Origin: Bacteroidota bacterium
Lineage (GTDB): Bacteria; Bacteroidota; Bacteroidia; NS11-12g; UBA955
NCBI GenBank assembly: GCA_947450015.1
Contig: CANFUB010000155.1
Span: 1 to 6,445 of the forward strand
DNA: 6,445 nucleotides
Direction of reading: 5' to 3'
In this document: piece by piece, positions 3,752-6,445 of the stretch
Layout of the letters: the number at the start of each line of letters is the position of its first letter
Position numbering within the stretch: the first letter of the stretch is position 1
Notes under the pieces: model-generated
What the model saw: the letters and a program-made list of their open reading frames with translations, nothing else
The model's database searches: none
What the model was told of the DNA's origin: nothing
Made by a program: the position numbers and the translations under genes

Positions 3752-6445
3752 ATGAGCAATATTTACAATCAAAATGAAAGCAGTATTTCTCAGAAAAGAA
3801 AAATTGAGGAGGAACGCAGAGACCTTATTCAATCACTTTTTCAGGATTCTCCTATGGCTTTATTTTGTTTCCAAATGGATGGGCCAAACCAAATGACCTT
3901 TCCTTTGGTGAATGAAGAATTCATAAAGCTTATGCCCAATGTAATGGGCGAAGATGGCCATGTGAAATCACAAGATATTTTTCAAACCATTCACCCAGAC
4001 AATGTCCTCCAATTCTTAAATAAAGTTAATGAAGCTTATGCCAATGTCGCCACCTTCTCGAACATCATTAAAACCATTGACAAGGACGGCAATGTGCGCT
4101 TTAGAAAAATATTGGCCATTCCTTTTAAAAAGGTAGGTGATACTGTGTTTTGGAATGGTTCTGTTGAAGACAATACCGAAATAACCCTTTTGGAAGAGAA
4201 TTTGGTTAAAAGCAAATCTGATTTAAGTGAAATCAATTTAAATTACAAAACCATTCTCGATAATTCTAACGACATCATCCAATCCATTGATGCCCTCGGC
4301 AATATTAATTTCGTTAACAACCAATGGTTGAAAAAAATGGGCTACACCAATGAGGAAGTAATTGGTCAAAACATTTTCCCATACATACACCCCGATTGCC
4401 AAGCGCATTGCTTAGCGCTATTCGAAGAGATAAGCAAAGGCAAAGAATACACCTCAACCAATATTGAATTCATTACCAAGGAAGGTAAAAAACTGTATAC
4501 GAATGCACTCATTGTTGCCATCTTTAAGGATGGTGTTTTTACGGGCACCCAAGGGTTCTTTAAAAACATCACCACTGAAATGGAAACTGGCGAGCTGCTC
4601 TCTAATGCCTTAATCAACATTAATGAAGGTTATTTTTTGTTAAATAGCGAGTACATTGTTCAAGAATGGAACAAAGCCTGCGAAACATTGACCCGTGTTA
4701 AAAAATCTACGGCCATTGGCAAAAACATTTTCGACCTTTTTTCTATGAATGGTCAGAATGCAGTTGGGGGTGTGCTATATGAACTCATTACAGGGAAAGA
4801 AAATGGCTCCATTGAAGTGTACAGCGAGCGACTTGAAAAATGGGTACGTATCAGCAAAACCGCTATCAACAAAGGCATCTCTGTTTTTCTGAACGATATT
4901 TCAGAAAACAAACGAAGCAGTGCATTACTAGAACTCGAAAAAACACTGTACCTGAAATTTGCCAACGACCAAACCTCTACTATCGAAGGTTTATTGATTG
5001 ATGTTATCGATGGCTTAAAACAATTACACCCCAAAATGATGGTGTCTATTCTTAGGCTAGAAGGTAATAAACTTTACAATTGGGCATCCGTAGACTTACC
5101 AGTGGCCTATAACAAATTAGTAGAAGGTTTTGAAATTGGACCAGCAAATTGTTCATGTGGAACAGCTGCTTATCTCAAAGAAAATGTGATTGTTTCTGAT
5201 ATCGAAAACAGTCCACTTTGGGAAGCTAACAAGGATGTAACATTATCTTTTAATTTAAAAGCTTGTTGGTCGTTTCCCCTTTTAAGAGATAAAGATACCG
5301 TGATTGGTACTTTTGCAATCTACCACGACCATGTAAAAGAAATGACAGTTGCTGAATCGGACTCTATCGACCGTATGCGCAATTTGGCATACAATCTGAT
5401 TGAACTAAAGGCTTCACAAAAGCGACAAATCAATGCAGATATTTTAAAATCTAAAATCATTGATTCTACGTTATCATCCATCATCATTAGCAATTCAAAA
5501 GATGAAATCATTTTATTCAACCCATTGGCGCAAAAAATGTTTGGATGGCAAGAATCCGAGGTCATAGGTAAAAATATTTTTGACTTGCTTTTTAACAATG
5601 AACAACGCACCGAACAAGCCGATAAAATTGTGGCCTACATGGGCACAAAACATCAATCTTCATCAGACAAAACGGTTGAATTGGTGGGCACCAATAAAAA
5701 CGGTACCACAATTAATTTTGAGGCCCTGATTGTCTCTAGCAGAGACGAAAAAGAACAAATTTATATATACTTCATTAATGATCTTTCTGCATTAAAAAAA
5801 CAATTCAATATCATACAAACCCAAAACCAACAACTAAGAGAAATCGCATGGATGCAATCGCATGCAGTGCGCGCCCCATTGGTTCGCATTATGGGTTTGG
5901 TGCATTTATTGGAAAGCAATACACCTGATTTTGAAATCGATGAAATTGTCAAATTCATCAGTGACGCGGCCATCGAACTCGACCACACCATTCACGATAT
6001 TTCGAACAAAACCTATGAGCTTGAAAACAGCAATGCTGATGAAATTACGAGTTTTCTTCACATCAAGCAGGACATCAATACTCGAACATTTGACAAGTTA
6101 AAAGTGTTGTTGGTGGATGATGATTCACTCATGACCTACATCAATCAACTGGCTTTGAAAGACAGTGGTTTAACTAAAAACCTATTTACTTTTGGCAATG
6201 GGCAATTGGCTTTCGATTATATCAAAGAAAAAATGCAACCCAATGAACGCCTGTTGATTTTCCTCGATATCTTTATGCCTGAAATGGATGGTTGGCATTT
6301 TTTAGATGCCATTCAAGCTTTGCCATATAAAGATCAAATCGATGTCATAATGCTGAGCGCCTCTACAAGTCCATTCGAAAAAGACAAAGCGAGAACGTAT
6401 CCTAACGTGGCCATGTACATAGAAAAAGAATTGACCAAAGACAAG
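3752..6445 (+). CDS. PAS-GAF-PAS signalling protein with kinase-type DHp helix and receiver domain, no ATPase domain (partial, at least 898 aa)
   Basis: The frame is open for 898 codons from ATG 3752 to the window edge, with no membrane segment or signal peptide, so this is a soluble sensor. Domain order: PAS-like (about 24-142); PAS (166-276, with MGYTNEEVIGQNIF); PAS-like (286-384); GAF (405-552, with CSCGTAAY at 467-474 and ACWSFP at 504-509); PAS (569-680, with MFGWQESEVIGKNIF). Next is a histidine-kinase dimerisation helix with an H-box (IAWMQSHAVRAPLVRIMGL, His704, Arg707, Pro709) and second helix to about 755. Only some 28 residues later a receiver domain starts: acidic pair Asp789/Asp790, phosphoacceptor Asp839 in FLDIFMPEMDGW, Ser869, Lys892. 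No HATPase N or G boxes are present. A receiver of normal length would end just past the edge. The ligand, partner kinase and output are unknown. Confidence 0.88.
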   Translation, partial: MSNIYNQNESSISQKRKIEEERRDLIQSLFQDSPMALFCFQMDGPNQMTFPLVNEEFIKLMPNVMGEDGHVKSQDIFQTIHPDNVLQFLNKVNEAYANVATFSNIIKTIDKDGNVRFRKILAIPFKKVGDTVFWNGSVEDNTEITLLEENLVKSKSDLSEINLNYKTILDNSNDIIQSIDALGNINFVNNQWLKKMGYTNEEVIGQNIFPYIHPDCQAHCLALFEEISKGKEYTSTNIEFITKEGKKLYTNALIVAIFKDGVFTGTQGFFKNITTEMETGELLSNALININEGYFLLNSEYIVQEWNKACETLTRVKKSTAIGKNIFDLFSMNGQNAVGGVLYELITGKENGSIEVYSERLEKWVRISKTAINKGISVFLNDISENKRSSALLELEKTLYLKFANDQTSTIEGLLIDVIDGLKQLHPKMMVSILRLEGNKLYNWASVDLPVAYNKLVEGFEIGPANCSCGTAAYLKENVIVSDIENSPLWEANKDVTLSFNLKACWSFPLLRDKDTVIGTFAIYHDHVKEMTVAESDSIDRMRNLAYNLIELKASQKRQINADILKSKIIDSTLSSIIISNSKDEIILFNPLAQKMFGWQESEVIGKNIFDLLFNNEQRTEQADKIVAYMGTKHQSSSDKTVELVGTNKNGTTINFEALIVSSRDEKEQIYIYFINDLSALKKQFNIIQTQNQQLREIAWMQSHAVRAPLVRIMGLVHLLESNTPDFEIDEIVKFISDAAIELDHTIHDISNKTYELENSNADEITSFLHIKQDINTRTFDKLKVLLVDDDSLMTYINQLALKDSGLTKNLFTFGNGQLAFDYIKEKMQPNERLLIFLDIFMPEMDGWHFLDAIQALPYKDQIDVIMLSASTSPFEKDKARTYPNVAMYIEKELTKDK

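Noticed and set aside
4036..5991. Several open frames of 66-96 codons on the minus strand
   Set aside because: They all lie inside the large PAS/GAF/REC gene, whose + strand protein has clear domains throughout. These are shadows of that coding sequence.
5862..6101. A 79-codon + strand frame over the H-box region
   Set aside because: It overlaps the DHp helix in another frame, while the main frame reads unbroken through motif-bearing sequence on both sides.

Overview
The window looks like chromosomal DNA of a member of the Bacteroidota. It is AT-rich, its DinB-like proteins and its sensor protein have family signatures common in that phylum, gene starts lack clear Shine-Dalgarno sequences, and three upstream regions carry exact matches to the phylum's -7 promoter box, TAnnTTTG. 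The genus cannot be read from the sequence. All supported genes are on the + strand.

The left part (1-3211) is a compact row of small genes: a DinB-like metalloprotein; an overlapping MNT-HEPN (MntA-HepT type) toxin-antitoxin pair; a HigA-type antitoxin with no HigB toxin beside it; a second, different DinB protein; and two consecutive integral membrane proteins of unknown function. The second membrane protein starts three bases after the stop of the first, in the same frame, and seems to need a TTG start. The left part thus reads as a small stress and addiction cassette framed by two DinB proteins. No joint function can be shown.

A 540-base gene-free stretch (3212-3751) follows. It is rich in inverted repeats, including a perfect 9-bp repeat inside a longer stem, a 50-base imperfect hairpin just after the membrane genes, and a perfect 8-bp repeat overlapping two 8-bp direct repeats set 11 bp apart, upstream of the next gene.

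The right part (3752 to the edge) is one large reading frame of at least 898 codons that runs off the window. It encodes a soluble signalling protein with the order PAS-PAS-PAS-GAF-PAS, a histidine-kinase-type dimerisation helix with a phosphorylatable-looking His704, then directly a receiver (REC) domain. No HATPase catalytic domain lies between them. This 'kinase without a kinase domain' is the most interesting item: it could act as a phosphotransfer scaffold or depend on a partner kinase. I found no clear evidence of a wholly new defence or mobile system, and no RNA genes, CRISPR arrays or insertion sequences.
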